Shown: positions 45,904 to 54,155 of the stretch, piece after piece
How the letters are laid out: every line of letters starts with the position of its first letter
Position numbering within the stretch: the first letter of the stretch is position 1
Assembly: GCF_013002705.1 (NCBI RefSeq)
Contig: NZ_JABEND010000004.1
Location: 248,001 to 312,000 of the forward strand
Reading direction: 5' to 3'
Length of the DNA: 64,000 nucleotides
Origin: Nakamurella aerolata
Lineage (GTDB): Bacteria > Actinomycetota > Actinomycetes > Mycobacteriales > Nakamurellaceae
Program-made: the position numbers and the translations under genes
The notes under the pieces: model-generated
Database searches by the model: none
Told to the model about the DNA's origin: nothing
What the model saw: the letters and a program-made list of their open reading frames with translations, nothing else

Positions 45904-46911
45904 TCAATCCACCGTGACGTAGTCGGGGCCGCTGTAGTGGCCTTCCAGCTGGGTGCGGCGCTGCAGAATCAGATCGCCGAGCAGGCTCGACGCTCCGAAC
46001 CGGAAGTAGTAGGGGTCAAGCCATTCCGGCCCGGCGACCTCGTGCACCGCGACCAGGTAGCGGATGGCGTCCTTGGTGGTGCGGATACCGCCGGCGGGTT
46101 TGACGGCCCGGCGCTGGCCGGTGAGCTGGTACCAGTCCCGCACCGCCTGCAGCATCAGGTGGGTGACCGGGAGCGTCGCGGCCGGCGAGACCTTTCCGGT
46201 GGACGTCTTGATGAAGTCGCCGCCGGCGAGCAGTGCGAGGAAGCTGGCGCGGCGCACATTGTCGTAGGTGCCGAGCTCGCCGATCTCGAGGATCACCTTG
46301 AGCCGCACCGGGTTTCCGTCCGGTGTGCTGGCCGCGTCGCACACCCTGCGGACGTCGACGATCTCGTCGAACACGGTGCCGTAGTGCCCGGCGAGGAAGG
46401 CGCCTCGGTCGATCACCATGTCGATCTCGGTGGCGCCGGCGTCCAGCGCGGAACGGACGTCGGCGAGCTTGACGGCGCGAGCGGCGCGTCCCGACGGGAA
46501 AGCTGTTGCGACCGAAGCGATACCGATGCTCCCGCCGCCGGGCACGCCCGCCGGGCCGAGGGCGGCGACGGCGTCGGCGACCCGGTCGGGGTAGACGCAG
46601 ACCGCGGCGACGGGCGGGGTGTCGGGATAGTCGGGGTCGGGGCGGCGGGCCTTGGCCGCCAGCGAACGCACCTTGCCCGGGGTGTCGGCGCCCTCGAGGG
46701 TGGTCAGGTCGACCATCGAGATGGCCAGGTCGATGGCGGCGAGCTTGCTGGCCTTCTTGATGGAGCGGGTGGCGAGGGTGGCCGCGCGTGACTCGAGTCC
46801 AACCGGGTCGACACCTGGCAGGCCGTGCAGGAAGCGGCGCAACGCCGACTCTCCGGCGGTGGCCTCGGCCAGCTGCGCCGGCAGCGCCTGGCTCACGGGG
46901 GCGGACGTCAT
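45904..46911 (-). CDS. deoC: Deoxyribose-phosphate aldolase
   Basis: Splits 2-deoxyribose-5-phosphate into acetaldehyde and glyceraldehyde-3-phosphate. About 335 residues, the long form seen in actinobacteria and animals. Visible: AIDLAISMVDLTTLEG, AVCVYP, GIASVATAFPSG, EIDMVIDRGAFLAGHY, LKVILEIGEL, Schiff-base region DFIKTSTGKV, and VKPAGGIRTTKDA. ATG at 46911 is listed; GTG at 46917 two codons upstream is possible, neither with a clear ribosome site. It heads the deoC-ALDH-ALDH operon and is divergent from the membrane glycosyltransferase-like genes, with about 50 bp between. Confidence 0.94.
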   Translation of the reverse strand: MTSAPVSQALPAQLAEATAGESALRRFLHGLPGVDPVGLESRAATLATRSIKKASKLAAIDLAISMVDLTTLEGADTPGKVRSLAAKARRPDPDYPDTPPVAAVCVYPDRVADAVAALGPAGVPGGGSIGIASVATAFPSGRAARAVKLADVRSALDAGATEIDMVIDRGAFLAGHYGTVFDEIVDVRRVCDAASTPDGNPVRLKVILEIGELGTYDNVRRASFLALLAGGDFIKTSTGKVSPAATLPVTHLMLQAVRDWYQLTGQRRAVKPAGGIRTTKDAIRYLVAVHEVAGPEWLDPYYFRFGASSLLGDLILQRRTQLEGHYSGPDYVTVD

Positions 46912-46965
46912 CGGCACATCTTAGGTCGAACGGGGTCTGCGCCGACCGGCCCGTAGCATCGCGGC

Positions 46966-48138
46966 GTGACGTCCGTAATCGATCGCCGAACGCCCGCGCG
47001 CACCGCCGTGATGGTGGTCGCGGTGGCCGCGGTGCTGGGTCTGGCGATCCGGTTGACGTTTGCGGCCACCACTTTCGGCAGCCGCGACATCGGGCACTGG
47101 ATGACGTTCACCTCGTACATCCCTGGCTCCGGCCCGATCGGCATCTACGGTGTGCCGTTCGAGGAGACCGCGTACAACCACCCGCCGCTGATGGGTTACG
47201 TGCTGGTGGTGGTGTCGTGGCTGGAGAGCGCCGGGGTGCCGGTGTCGTTCTCGATCAGGGCGTTGTCGTCGGTGATCGACGTGGCCGGCGCGTTCGTGGT
47301 GTGCGCCCTGCTGCGGCAGGTGCGCTCGCTCGGCTGGGCCACCGCCGGGGGCGTTGCGGTGGCGCTGAGTCCCGCGCTGATTCTGATCGCCGGTTTCCAC
47401 GGCAACACCGATCCGGTGTTCGTGATGTTGACGTTGCTGGCGCTGTACCTGCTGCAGGTGCGCAGGGCGCCGGTGTTGGCCGGGTTGGCGATGGCGGCGG
47501 CGCTCGGCGTGAAGATCGTCCCGGTGGTGGCGGTGCCGGTGCTGCTGGTGCTGGCCTGGCGGCAGTCGCCACGGGCGTTCTGGCGATTCGGGTTGGCGCT
47601 CGCCGGGTTCTCGCTGCTGTGGTGGGGTCCGGCGCTGGCGTTGCAGGGTGCAGGGGTGCTGGCCAATGTGGTGGGTTACGCGGGCTGGAACAACCATGTC
47701 TGGGGCATCGACCGGCTGGTGACGTGGTGGGGCTGGGACGGCGTTGCCGGCTTCATCGAGGGTCCGGGTCGGATGCTGATCGTTGCGCTCTGTGCGCTGC
47801 TGCCGGCCTGGTGGGTGTGGCGCTCGCCGGGACGCGTGCTGCCGGCGGTGGCGATGACGCTGGTCGGATTCCTGGTGCTGACGCCGACGTTCGGGGTGCA
47901 GTACCTGGCGTGGGCGGCCGCGCCGGTGTTGCTGTTGACGGTGGTCGGCGGGGTGGTGTTCAACGTGCTCGCCGGGTTGTTCCTGCTGAAGATGTATTCG
48001 CGCTGGACCGAGTTCGTCGACTACAACCATCCGATCTCGGTGCCGTTCACCACCGCTGAAGTCTGGATGGCGCTGGTGGTGTGGCTGGTGCTGGTGGGTT
48101 GTGCGGCGGTGGGCCTGCGCCGGCTGGTGCGCCCATGA
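46966..48138 (+). CDS. GT-C-type polytopic membrane glycosyltransferase-like protein 1
   Basis: A 390-residue protein with about 9-10 membrane helices. Early motif GSRDIGHWMTF has an acidic residue in the first outer loop, as in polyprenol-phosphate-sugar-dependent GT-C enzymes; [36 protein letters not shown] and VLTPTFGVQYLAWA follow, patterns found in GT87/DUF2029-like mannosyltransferases. It would move a sugar to an envelope acceptor from a lipid-linked donor. GTG at 46966. It overlaps its paralogue by 4 bp (ATGA). Sugar and acceptor are unknown. Confidence 0.82.
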   Translation: MTSVIDRRTPARTAVMVVAVAAVLGLAIRLTFAATTFGSRDIGHWMTFTSYIPGSGPIGIYGVPFEETAYNHPPLMGYVLVVVSWLESAGVPVSFSIRALSSVIDVAGAFVVCALLRQVRSLGWATAGGVAVALSPALILIAGFHGNTDPVFVMLTLLALYLLQVRRAPVLAGLAMAAALGVKIVPVVAVPVLLVLAWRQSPRAFWRFGLALAGFSLLWWGPALALQGAGVLANVVGYAGWNNHVWGIDRLVTWWGWDGVAGFIEGPGRMLIVALCALLPAWWVWRSPGRVLPAVAMTLVGFLVLTPTFGVQYLAWAAAPVLLLTVVGGVVFNVLAGLFLLKMYSRWTEFVDYNHPISVPFTTAEVWMALVVWLVLVGCAAVGLRRLVRP

Positions 48139-49352
48139 CGCGTGGATTCCGCTGGGTGCTGCTGGCGGCGTCGGCCGCGCTGGTGGTCAAGGTGGTGCTG
48201 GCGCTGACCACCTGGGGCAGCAACGACATCGGGCACTGGCTGGCGTTCGTCGATGCTGCCAGGCAGACCGGCCCGGTGGACATCTATGCCTTCCCGTTCG
48301 ACACGACGCCGTGGAACGGGCGCTGGTCGTTCTACAACCACCCGCCGCTGATCGGCTTCTACCTGCAGCTGGTGATCTGGTTGCAGGACAGCGGGATTGC
48401 GCCGGAAGTGACGATCCGGGTGGTGTCGAGTCTTTTCGACGTGGCGGCCGCGCTGCTGGTGTATGCGCTGCTGCGGCGGCGCACCGTCGAGCGGGCGGCG
48501 CTGGCCGGCGGGCTGGCGGTGGCGCTGAGCCCGGTGCTGATCATCATCTCCGGGTTCCACGGCAACACCGATCCGATGTTCATGGCTTTGGTGTTGGCGG
48601 CGGTGTACCTGCTGGCCGACCGGAGGGCGGCGGCGTGGTCCGGGGTGTGTTTTGCGCTGGCGGTGGGGGTGAAGGTGGTGCCGCTGGTGGCCGGGCCGGT
48701 GCTGTTGTTCGCGGCCTGGCGGCAGGGGCGCGGCGTTGCGCTGCGCTGGCTGGCCGGCGCCGGGTTGACATCGGCGGTGTTCTGGCTGCCGGCGGTGCTG
48801 CAGCACGGGCGGATTCTGCTGCACAACGTGTTCGGTTATGGCGGTACCGACTATTACCAGGGCTGGGGGGTCGGCCGGCTCTCGGTGTGGGTGGCGGGGC
48901 CGGAGGTGTGGCGGACGGTGGCCGGCGGCGGGACCGTTGTGGTGGTGCTGTGCGCGCTGCTGCCGCTGGGGTTGCTGGTGCTGTTGGCGCGGCGCGGCGT
49001 CGACGGCTCGGCGGTGCTGCCGGGTGTGGTGGCGCTGTCGCTGGCCGGATTCTGTTTGCTGACACCGACTTTCGGCACCCAGTACCTGGTGTGGGGGGTG
49101 GCGCCCGCGGTGTTGCTGGCACCGTGGATCGGTGCGGTGTTCCAGCTGGTGGCGGGCGGCTGGTTGTTCTGGCTGTACACCAGGTGGAGCGGCGGCTTGC
49201 CGTGGTGGGAGGCCAAGGTGGCCGACTACACCACCGGTCAGCTGTGGCTCGGTCTACTGGCGTGGGCAATGTTGCTGGCCGCGATCGTGGTGGGGGTGCG
49301 TAACCTATGGCGGTGCCATCCACGCCTCCGCGCGACCTCGACGTCCGGGTAG
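48135..49352 (+). CDS. GT-C-type polytopic membrane glycosyltransferase-like protein 2
   Basis: A 405-residue paralogue of the preceding gene with matching blocks in the same order: [66 protein letters not shown] and [16 protein letters not shown]. Start ATG 48135 overlaps the first paralogue's stop (ATGA). The last 46 bases overlap the start of upp in another frame, so the tail [14 protein letters not shown] is probably not functional. The pair may form a heterodimer or add sugars in sequence. Confidence 0.82.
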   Translation: MTRGFRWVLLAASAALVVKVVLALTTWGSNDIGHWLAFVDAARQTGPVDIYAFPFDTTPWNGRWSFYNHPPLIGFYLQLVIWLQDSGIAPEVTIRVVSSLFDVAAALLVYALLRRRTVERAALAGGLAVALSPVLIIISGFHGNTDPMFMALVLAAVYLLADRRAAAWSGVCFALAVGVKVVPLVAGPVLLFAAWRQGRGVALRWLAGAGLTSAVFWLPAVLQHGRILLHNVFGYGGTDYYQGWGVGRLSVWVAGPEVWRTVAGGGTVVVVLCALLPLGLLVLLARRGVDGSAVLPGVVALSLAGFCLLTPTFGTQYLVWGVAPAVLLAPWIGAVFQLVAGGWLFWLYTRWSGGLPWWEAKVADYTTGQLWLGLLAWAMLLAAIVVGVRNLWRCHPRLRATSTSG

Positions 49353-49960
49353 TCGACCATCCGCTGGCCGCGTCCCGGCTGTCCATCATGCGGGACGCGC
49401 GCACCGACAACGCCACCTTCCGGGCTGCGCTGCGCGAGCTGACGCTGATGTTGATCTACGAGGCCACCAGGGATCTTGAGGTGGTGGAGACCACGCTGCA
49501 CACGCCGGTGGCGCGCACCACCGGGGTGCGGCTGGCGAACCCGCCGCTGCTGGTGCCGGTGCTGCGGGCCGGGCTCGGTATGGCCGACACCGCACACACG
49601 CTGATGCCGGAGTCGCAGATGGGTTTTGTCGGCATGGCCCGCGATGAGCGGACCCACCAGCCGACCACCTATCTGGAGTCGCTGCCGGCGTCGCTGGCCG
49701 GGCGACCGGTTTTCGTGCTCGACCCGATGCTGGCCACCGGTGGGTCGCTGGTGCAGACCGTGCAGCTGCTGGCGGACCGGGGTGCCACCGACGTCACCGC
49801 GGTGACGGCACTGTGCGCCCCCGAGGGGTTGACGGCGCTGGCCGAGTCGGGCCTGCCGGTGCGGGTGGTGACGGCGTCGGTGGACGAGCGGCTGAACGAT
49901 TCGGCGTTCATTGTTCCCGGCCTCGGCGACGCGGGGGACCGTCAGTTCGGCCCGCGGTAG
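49307..49960 (+). CDS. upp: Uracil phosphoribosyltransferase
   Basis: Makes UMP from uracil and PRPP. 217 residues. N-terminal [18 protein letters not shown], substrate loop [34 protein letters not shown] and the PRPP site [16 protein letters not shown] are intact. The only usable start near the conserved N-terminus is ATG 49307, so it begins 46 bp inside the preceding membrane-protein gene, an unusually long overlap. Its 3' end overlaps the 3' end of the convergent HNH gene by 19 bp. It salvages uracil released by pyrimidine-nucleoside phosphorolysis. Confidence 0.95.
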   Translation: MAVPSTPPRDLDVRVVDHPLAASRLSIMRDARTDNATFRAALRELTLMLIYEATRDLEVVETTLHTPVARTTGVRLANPPLLVPVLRAGLGMADTAHTLMPESQMGFVGMARDERTHQPTTYLESLPASLAGRPVFVLDPMLATGGSLVQTVQLLADRGATDVTAVTALCAPEGLTALAESGLPVRVVTASVDERLNDSAFIVPGLGDAGDRQFGPR

Positions 49961-52224
49961 CCATCGACGATCCGTAGTGGTATTCGGCGAAAGTTGACGT
50001 CTGCCCGTGGAACGGTGCCCGCGGGTTGCCTGGCCGTCGCGACCTGCTCGGTGCGGGACGGCAGACCGCGGGTGGTTGCGACGATGGTGCGGTAGACGTG
50101 CCCGGTCGGTGTGCTGACGTAGGTGCCGTCGGGTTCGCGCCAGCTGTCCCAGCCGGGCAGCTCCTTGAGGTAGTTGCCGCGGGCGCACAGGCCCTGGCCG
50201 TTGTCTGCGCTGGTCGGGCCGCCCTTGGCGTGCGGGACGATGTGATCGGCGTGGCGGATCGGCGAGTCGCACCACGGTTGCCGGCATTCGCGGTCGCGGG
50301 CGACGATCAGCTCGCGCAGCATGCCGGTGAACTCGCGCGGCGCCCGCCGCCGGCGTTCGATGGCGACGACGGAGCCCGTCGTCGGGTCGGTGAGCAGCCG
50401 GCGCACCCAGGTGTGGGCGGAGCTGGCCGCGATCTCGCGGGCCAGGTCTGCAGGGACGGGGCCATGACCGTCGAGCCAGCCGGCGCCGTTGCTCGCCCCG
50501 AGTAGGGTCTCGGCGGACATGGTGATGTTCAGGACCACGCCGACGCCGGGCAGCTCGGGACTGTTCAACGCGCGTTCTGTCGGCACGCATTCTTTCGGCA
50601 CGGGTCGGTCGGTTGCAGGGTCTTCCGGCGCTGAATCTGTTGGCGTGCAGTGGGTTGACGTGCAGTGGTTTCCGATCGGATCTGCGAGGTTTTGGTCGAG
50701 TGATCCGACGTCGGGCCGTGAGGCGGCGCCATGCTGGTGGCATGGGCTCGCATCGGGCGGTGGGGCGGCGCCGTGCTGGTGCAGGTTGCTCGCATCGGGC
50801 GGTGGGGCGTCGCGGTTTTCGTCGCGTGATTCGGTGTCGGGCGGTGGGGCGCCGCGGTGCTCGGCGCTTGATCCGGTGTGGGGCGGTGGTGCGCAGCGGT
50901 TTTGGTCGCGCGATCCGGTGTCGGGCGGTGGTGGGGCGCCGTGCTGGGGCAGGTCGCTCGGACTCGTACCTGGGGGTGGGGCGGTGGTGTTCGGAGCGGG
51001 GAGATCGGGCCTGGACCCGGCGGGGCTCGTTGGCTCGGGCTTTGGTTCCGGCGGCGAGCTGCCGGCGTCGAGCGCCGAAGGATCAAGCACCGAATGACTG
51101 AGAACCGATTGAACGAAGAGGTCGGCCATCAGTTGATCTTTGGTTCGGGTGTCGCCGTCGGCAATGGCCTGGGCCGCCGCGCCGGCGAGCTTGGCGTGCG
51201 CGGCCACGCCCTGAGCCACCGGTAGCAGGGCGGACACCATCGTCATGGTGTCCGGCATCGGGCGGATGGTGACCCGGCGTTCCGACTCGGCCCTGCCCCG
51301 ACGCTCGACGGCGCCGTGCGGGTCGAGCTCGTAAACAGCTTGGCGCACACCGCGTTCGGTCTGCCGCAGGTTCCAGCCGGGGAGCAGCGGCGACAGCCCG
51401 GCGTCGACGGCGTGCGCCAGATCGTCGTCCAGGTGGGAGGATTCCCGGACGACGATCTGGCACTGCCGCCATGCCACCGCGCCGGCGCGGAGCAGGTCGA
51501 AGGTGAGCGGGAAGCGCTCGCGCAGGCGAGCCGCGGTGCCGAGATCGCGGGCGGCGGCGACCGGCGACATACGCCTTGCGTAGCCCACTTGCTCGGCGGT
51601 ACCGCGGCCGAGATCGCGGGCTCGGACACCGGCGGCCAGCTGCCGTTCCCGCTCGAGCGCGGCGAACTGCAATGATGCCGTAGCGATCGCCCCGGACAGT
51701 TGCGCCGACAGCCGTTCCAGCTGCTGGATTCGGTCGATGAGCCGGGCGGCGGCCTCATCGCGCGCAGCCTGGCCCGCGGTGGACTGTTGTGGGAGCGTGC
51801 GGCGACCCACGCTGGCTGCCTGCGGGTGCACGGGCGGCGCCTGTGGTGGGCAAGTCATGCCGTTCGCAACGGGCGGCGCCGGCTGATCGACATGCCTGCC
51901 GCCTGGTTGGGGAGCACTGTCGTCCGCGGGGCGTGACGTGGGGTCGGAGAGCGTGGCGGGGCTGGGCAGCGCGGGGGTTCGGGACCGGCCAGGTGGGACC
52001 GATGGTGGAACCGCCGTCCCAGTTGAGTCGGTTGGTTTGGGTGAGCTGTCGGACGGCGGCGTTAACGTCGGCAGCAGTGCCGCCAGCTCGGCTAGCAGCT
52101 CGTCGACGTGGCAGGCAACAGAATCGTCCGGCGGTGCACCCGTCGCGCTCAGCTGGAGCAGGCGTTGCTCGGCCAGGCTGACTCCCCGGCCGGTGGTGGC
52201 AACGTCGCGATCCATACCCATCAT
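49942..52224 (-). CDS. DUF222-HNH endonuclease (13E12-repeat type)
   Basis: A 760-residue member of the DUF222-HNH family common in actinobacteria. The DUF222 part spans about residues 135-380 ([70 protein letters not shown]). The HNH motif lies near 645-670: [23 protein letters not shown] with ADNGQGLC after it. The protein is longer than usual because of a Pro-rich N-terminal insert (about 45-135) and a 160-residue low-complexity insert (about 380-540) with six 14-residue repeats. ATG 52224 is listed; ATG 52221, 52215 or TTG 52251 are alternatives. SOS-like sites lie just upstream. Role unknown; family members are linked to DNA damage and mobile-repeat behaviour. Confidence 0.88.
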   Translation of the reverse strand: MMGMDRDVATTGRGVSLAEQRLLQLSATGAPPDDSVACHVDELLAELAALLPTLTPPSDSSPKPTDSTGTAVPPSVPPGRSRTPALPSPATLSDPTSRPADDSAPQPGGRHVDQPAPPVANGMTCPPQAPPVHPQAASVGRRTLPQQSTAGQAARDEAAARLIDRIQQLERLSAQLSGAIATASLQFAALERERQLAAGVRARDLGRGTAEQVGYARRMSPVAAARDLGTAARLRERFPLTFDLLRAGAVAWRQCQIVVRESSHLDDDLAHAVDAGLSPLLPGWNLRQTERGVRQAVYELDPHGAVERRGRAESERRVTIRPMPDTMTMVSALLPVAQGVAAHAKLAGAAAQAIADGDTRTKDQLMADLFVQSVLSHSVLDPSALDAGSSPPEPKPEPTSPAGSRPDLPAPNTTAPPPGTSPSDLPQHGAPPPPDTGSRDQNRCAPPPHTGSSAEHRGAPPPDTESRDENRDAPPPDASNLHQHGAAPPPDASPCHQHGAASRPDVGSLDQNLADPIGNHCTSTHCTPTDSAPEDPATDRPVPKECVPTERALNSPELPGVGVVLNITMSAETLLGASNGAGWLDGHGPVPADLAREIAASSAHTWVRRLLTDPTTGSVVAIERRRRAPREFTGMLRELIVARDRECRQPWCDSPIRHADHIVPHAKGGPTSADNGQGLCARGNYLKELPGWDSWREPDGTYVSTPTGHVYRTIVATTRGLPSRTEQVATARQPAGTVPRADVNFRRIPLRIVDGYRGPN
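50683..50937 (-). repeat. Six 14-residue repeats inside HNH endonuclease
   Basis: Six 42-bp in-frame units encode [14 protein letters not shown]-like sequences ([42 protein letters not shown] and so on). Only the phase and the APPPD start are strict. The insert separates the DUF222 part from the HNH part and is probably a flexible spacer that grows and shrinks by slippage. Confidence 0.8.
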
Positions 52225-52232
52225 CGTAACTC

Positions 52233-52283
52233 GAACAAACGTACTGCACAAGAGCTAGTGCAAACTTTCTCGAACTCATTTTC
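52233..52283 (-). promoter_or_regulatory. Two SOS-box-like sites upstream of HNH gene
   Basis: Actinobacterial LexA sites have the core GAAC-N4-GTTC. Here GAAC-AAAC-GTAC (52233-52244) and GAAC-TCAT-TTTC (52272-52283) each differ at one base. They lie 9 and 48 bp from the ATG at 52224. Mycobacterial 13E12-family genes were reported to carry SOS boxes (recalled), which supports LexA control. A further GAAC-GCG-GTTC at 52284-52294 has the wrong 3-bp spacing. Confidence 0.5.
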
Positions 52284-52494
52284 GAACGCGGTTCGGTGTC
52301 GGTGTCGGTGTCGCGGTCGCGGTGGTGCAGTCGAGGTGGGGCCGCGGAGCGCACGACGCTGATGCCTGCGCTCACCCTGGGCACGGCTCAGGCTGCGCTA
52401 GGCGCGGAGCTCAGGTCGTCCTGGGTTCGGGACACACTGCGCCGGGGCGCTACGGGCCGGGACCGCCGCTCGGGCTGCCCACGCTGCTCGGTCC

Positions 52495-52700
52495 GCTCGC
52501 ACCGGCTCGCGCCGCTCGGTCCGCTCGCACCGGCTCGCGCCGCTCGGTCCGCTCGCACCGGCTCCCGCTGCTCGCGCCGCTCGGGCGGCTCCCGCCGACT
52601 CGCGCTGCTCGGGCTGCTCGCACCGGCTCGCGCTGCTCGGGCTGCTCGCACCGGCTCGCGCCGCTCGCGCTGCTCGCACCGGGGCCGCCTGCTCGGGCTG
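52495..52700. repeat. 28-bp tandem repeats with degenerate GCTCGC array
   Basis: Two perfect 28-bp units (52495-52522 and 52523-52550: GCTCGCACCGGCTCGCGCCG then CTCGGTCC) run into a third and then into an irregular array of GCTCGCACCG, GCTGCTCGGG and GCCGCTCGC pieces to about 52700. The dense GAGC/GCTC pattern recalls the GAGCG-AGCGA interspersed repeats of actinomycetes, also seen inside the FHA gene at 15546-15843. Confidence 0.8.
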
Positions 52701-52872
52701 CTCGCGCCGACCGCGCCGACCGCGCTGCTCACGCCACTCGCGCTGCCAGCGCCTGCGCCTGCGGCCAGCGCCGCCGGTTCGGCTCACCACTCACCGCTCC
52801 ACAGTTCGGCTCACCTCTCCCCGGATTGGTTCGCCGCCAGGCCCGTGCAACCCGGCAGCACCGGCGTTCCGT

Positions 52873-52929
52873 CAACTCGGTGAACCCCGAACAACTCGGT
52901 GAACCCCGAACAACTCGGTGAACCCCGAA
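52873..52929. repeat. Triple perfect 19-bp tandem repeat
   Basis: CAACTCGGTGAACCCCGAA occurs three times head to tail (52873-52891, 52892-52910, 52911-52929), ending 31 bp before the META-lipoprotein start. Its position in the 5' region suggests possible repeated protein-binding sites, or simple slippage. There are no unique spacers, so it is not CRISPR. Confidence 0.9.
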
Positions 52930-52960
52930 AACCCATAGGGTGCAGACTGGAAGGAGCATC

Positions 52961-54151
52961 ATGCACACCCCCCGCATCCCACTCGCTCGCGTCCGGGTCA
53001 CCGGAATCGCGATTCTTGCCGCCACCACGCTCACGCTGACCGCCTGCGGTTCGTCCGGCAGCAGCGGATCCGCCGGCGGGCCAACCACCAGCCAGCAGAC
53101 AACGAACCAGCAATCCGGCTCAGCGCAGCCGTCCAGCCAGCAGACCAGTAGCGAGGATGTGAGCATGCCCCCAGCCAGCTCCCGCCCGTCCGGCGACATG
53201 TTGCCGCCGGTCTCCGGTGAGCCCACCCCGAACCAGTTGCAGAGCAAGAGCTTCGAGTCGATCACGATCGAGGGCAGGGACGCGGCGAGCGCACCGCTGG
53301 TGCTCGACTTCCCCGGCGGCGACACCATGGGCGCCAGCGCCGGGTGCAACTCCATGGGCGGCCGCGCCACCTTCACCGACAAGACCTTCACGGCCGGGCA
53401 GCTCAGCTCCACGATGATGGCCTGCGCCGACAAGGCCATCATGGACCAGGAGCAGTGGTACGCCGATTGGCTGAGCAAGAAGCTGACCTGGACCTTCGAC
53501 AACGACACGCTCGTGCTCTCCGGCGCCGGCGTCACCGTGACGTACAAGATCAGGGGCGACGTAATGGCCGGCCCCGGCGGCCCAGGCGCCGACGCAAGCT
53601 CGGCGCCCGGCTCCGGGTCGGGCAGCACCGGTGTCCCCGCGCAGTCGTCCGGCGGCGGCATGATCGCGCCCGGCGAGCCGGTGCTGGCACCAAGGGGAGT
53701 GCAGAGCATCGTGTTCCAGGCCGTCAAGATCACCGGACGCACCATGGCCGGCAAGCCGCTGAAGATCAGCTTCCCGAGCGCCGGCCGGATGAACGCCGAC
53801 GCCGGCTGCAACCGCCTCACCGGGCAGGTCAGCTTCTCCGCCGACACGATGACGATCAGCGCCCTCGCCAGCACCGAGATGTACTGCACCGACGCCGATC
53901 TGCGCGAGCAGGAGAAGTGGTACCTGCAGTGGCTGGAAACCCCGCTCAGCTGGAAACTGCAAGACAAGAAGCTGATCCTGTCCGGCGACGGCGTCACCGT
54001 CACGTACCGGATGGATGACGTCATCAGGCCGGCGCAGGAAGCTCCCGGCGTGCCGACCGTGCACACCCTGCCACCGAACACCCCGGCGCCGCCGGCCAAG
54101 ACCTCGAGCCCGGGACACCAGCTCAACCCGCCGCCGACCACGGAGAAGTGA
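52961..54151 (+). CDS. Lipoprotein with two META domains
   Basis: A 396-residue exported lipoprotein: basic start, hydrophobic core (VTGIAILAATTLTLTAC) with lipobox LTAC at about Cys32, then a Ser/Gln/Pro-rich spacer. Two HslJ/META domains follow (about 95-210 and 245-355), each with a GASAGCNSMGG or NADAGCNRLTG loop, a MACADKAIMDQEQWYADWL or MYCTDADLREQEKWYLQWL helix, and a final LVLSGAGVTVTY or LILSGDGVTVTY strand. The two copies are internal duplicates. A Pro-rich tail ends it. AGGAG precedes ATG 52961. Function of META domains is unclear; links to envelope stress are known in HslJ. Confidence 0.9.
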   Translation: MHTPRIPLARVRVTGIAILAATTLTLTACGSSGSSGSAGGPTTSQQTTNQQSGSAQPSSQQTSSEDVSMPPASSRPSGDMLPPVSGEPTPNQLQSKSFESITIEGRDAASAPLVLDFPGGDTMGASAGCNSMGGRATFTDKTFTAGQLSSTMMACADKAIMDQEQWYADWLSKKLTWTFDNDTLVLSGAGVTVTYKIRGDVMAGPGGPGADASSAPGSGSGSTGVPAQSSGGGMIAPGEPVLAPRGVQSIVFQAVKITGRTMAGKPLKISFPSAGRMNADAGCNRLTGQVSFSADTMTISALASTEMYCTDADLREQEKWYLQWLETPLSWKLQDKKLILSGDGVTVTYRMDDVIRPAQEAPGVPTVHTLPPNTPAPPAKTSSPGHQLNPPPTTEK

Positions 54152-54155
54152 GCGG

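Larger units (their letters stand above)
52225..52960. other. 736-bp gene-free region full of short repeats
   Basis: The gap between the divergent HNH and META-lipoprotein genes. The first 80 bp hold AT-richer promoter-like DNA with SOS-like sites. From about 52440 to 52760 come CG-rich GCTCGC/GCCGCTCG repeats, and 52873-52929 is a 19-bp triple repeat. The open frames across it are made of repeated Arg/Ala/Pro/Ser codons and have no ribosome sites, so I do not call genes. Confidence 0.8.

Noticed and set aside
52284-52294. GAAC-GCG-GTTC palindrome as an SOS box
   Set aside because: Three-base spacing instead of four, so unlikely to fit a LexA dimer; kept only as part of the cluster.
52873-52929. 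CRISPR-like look of the 19-bp triple repeat
   Set aside because: Head-to-tail repeats without spacers and no cas genes nearby.
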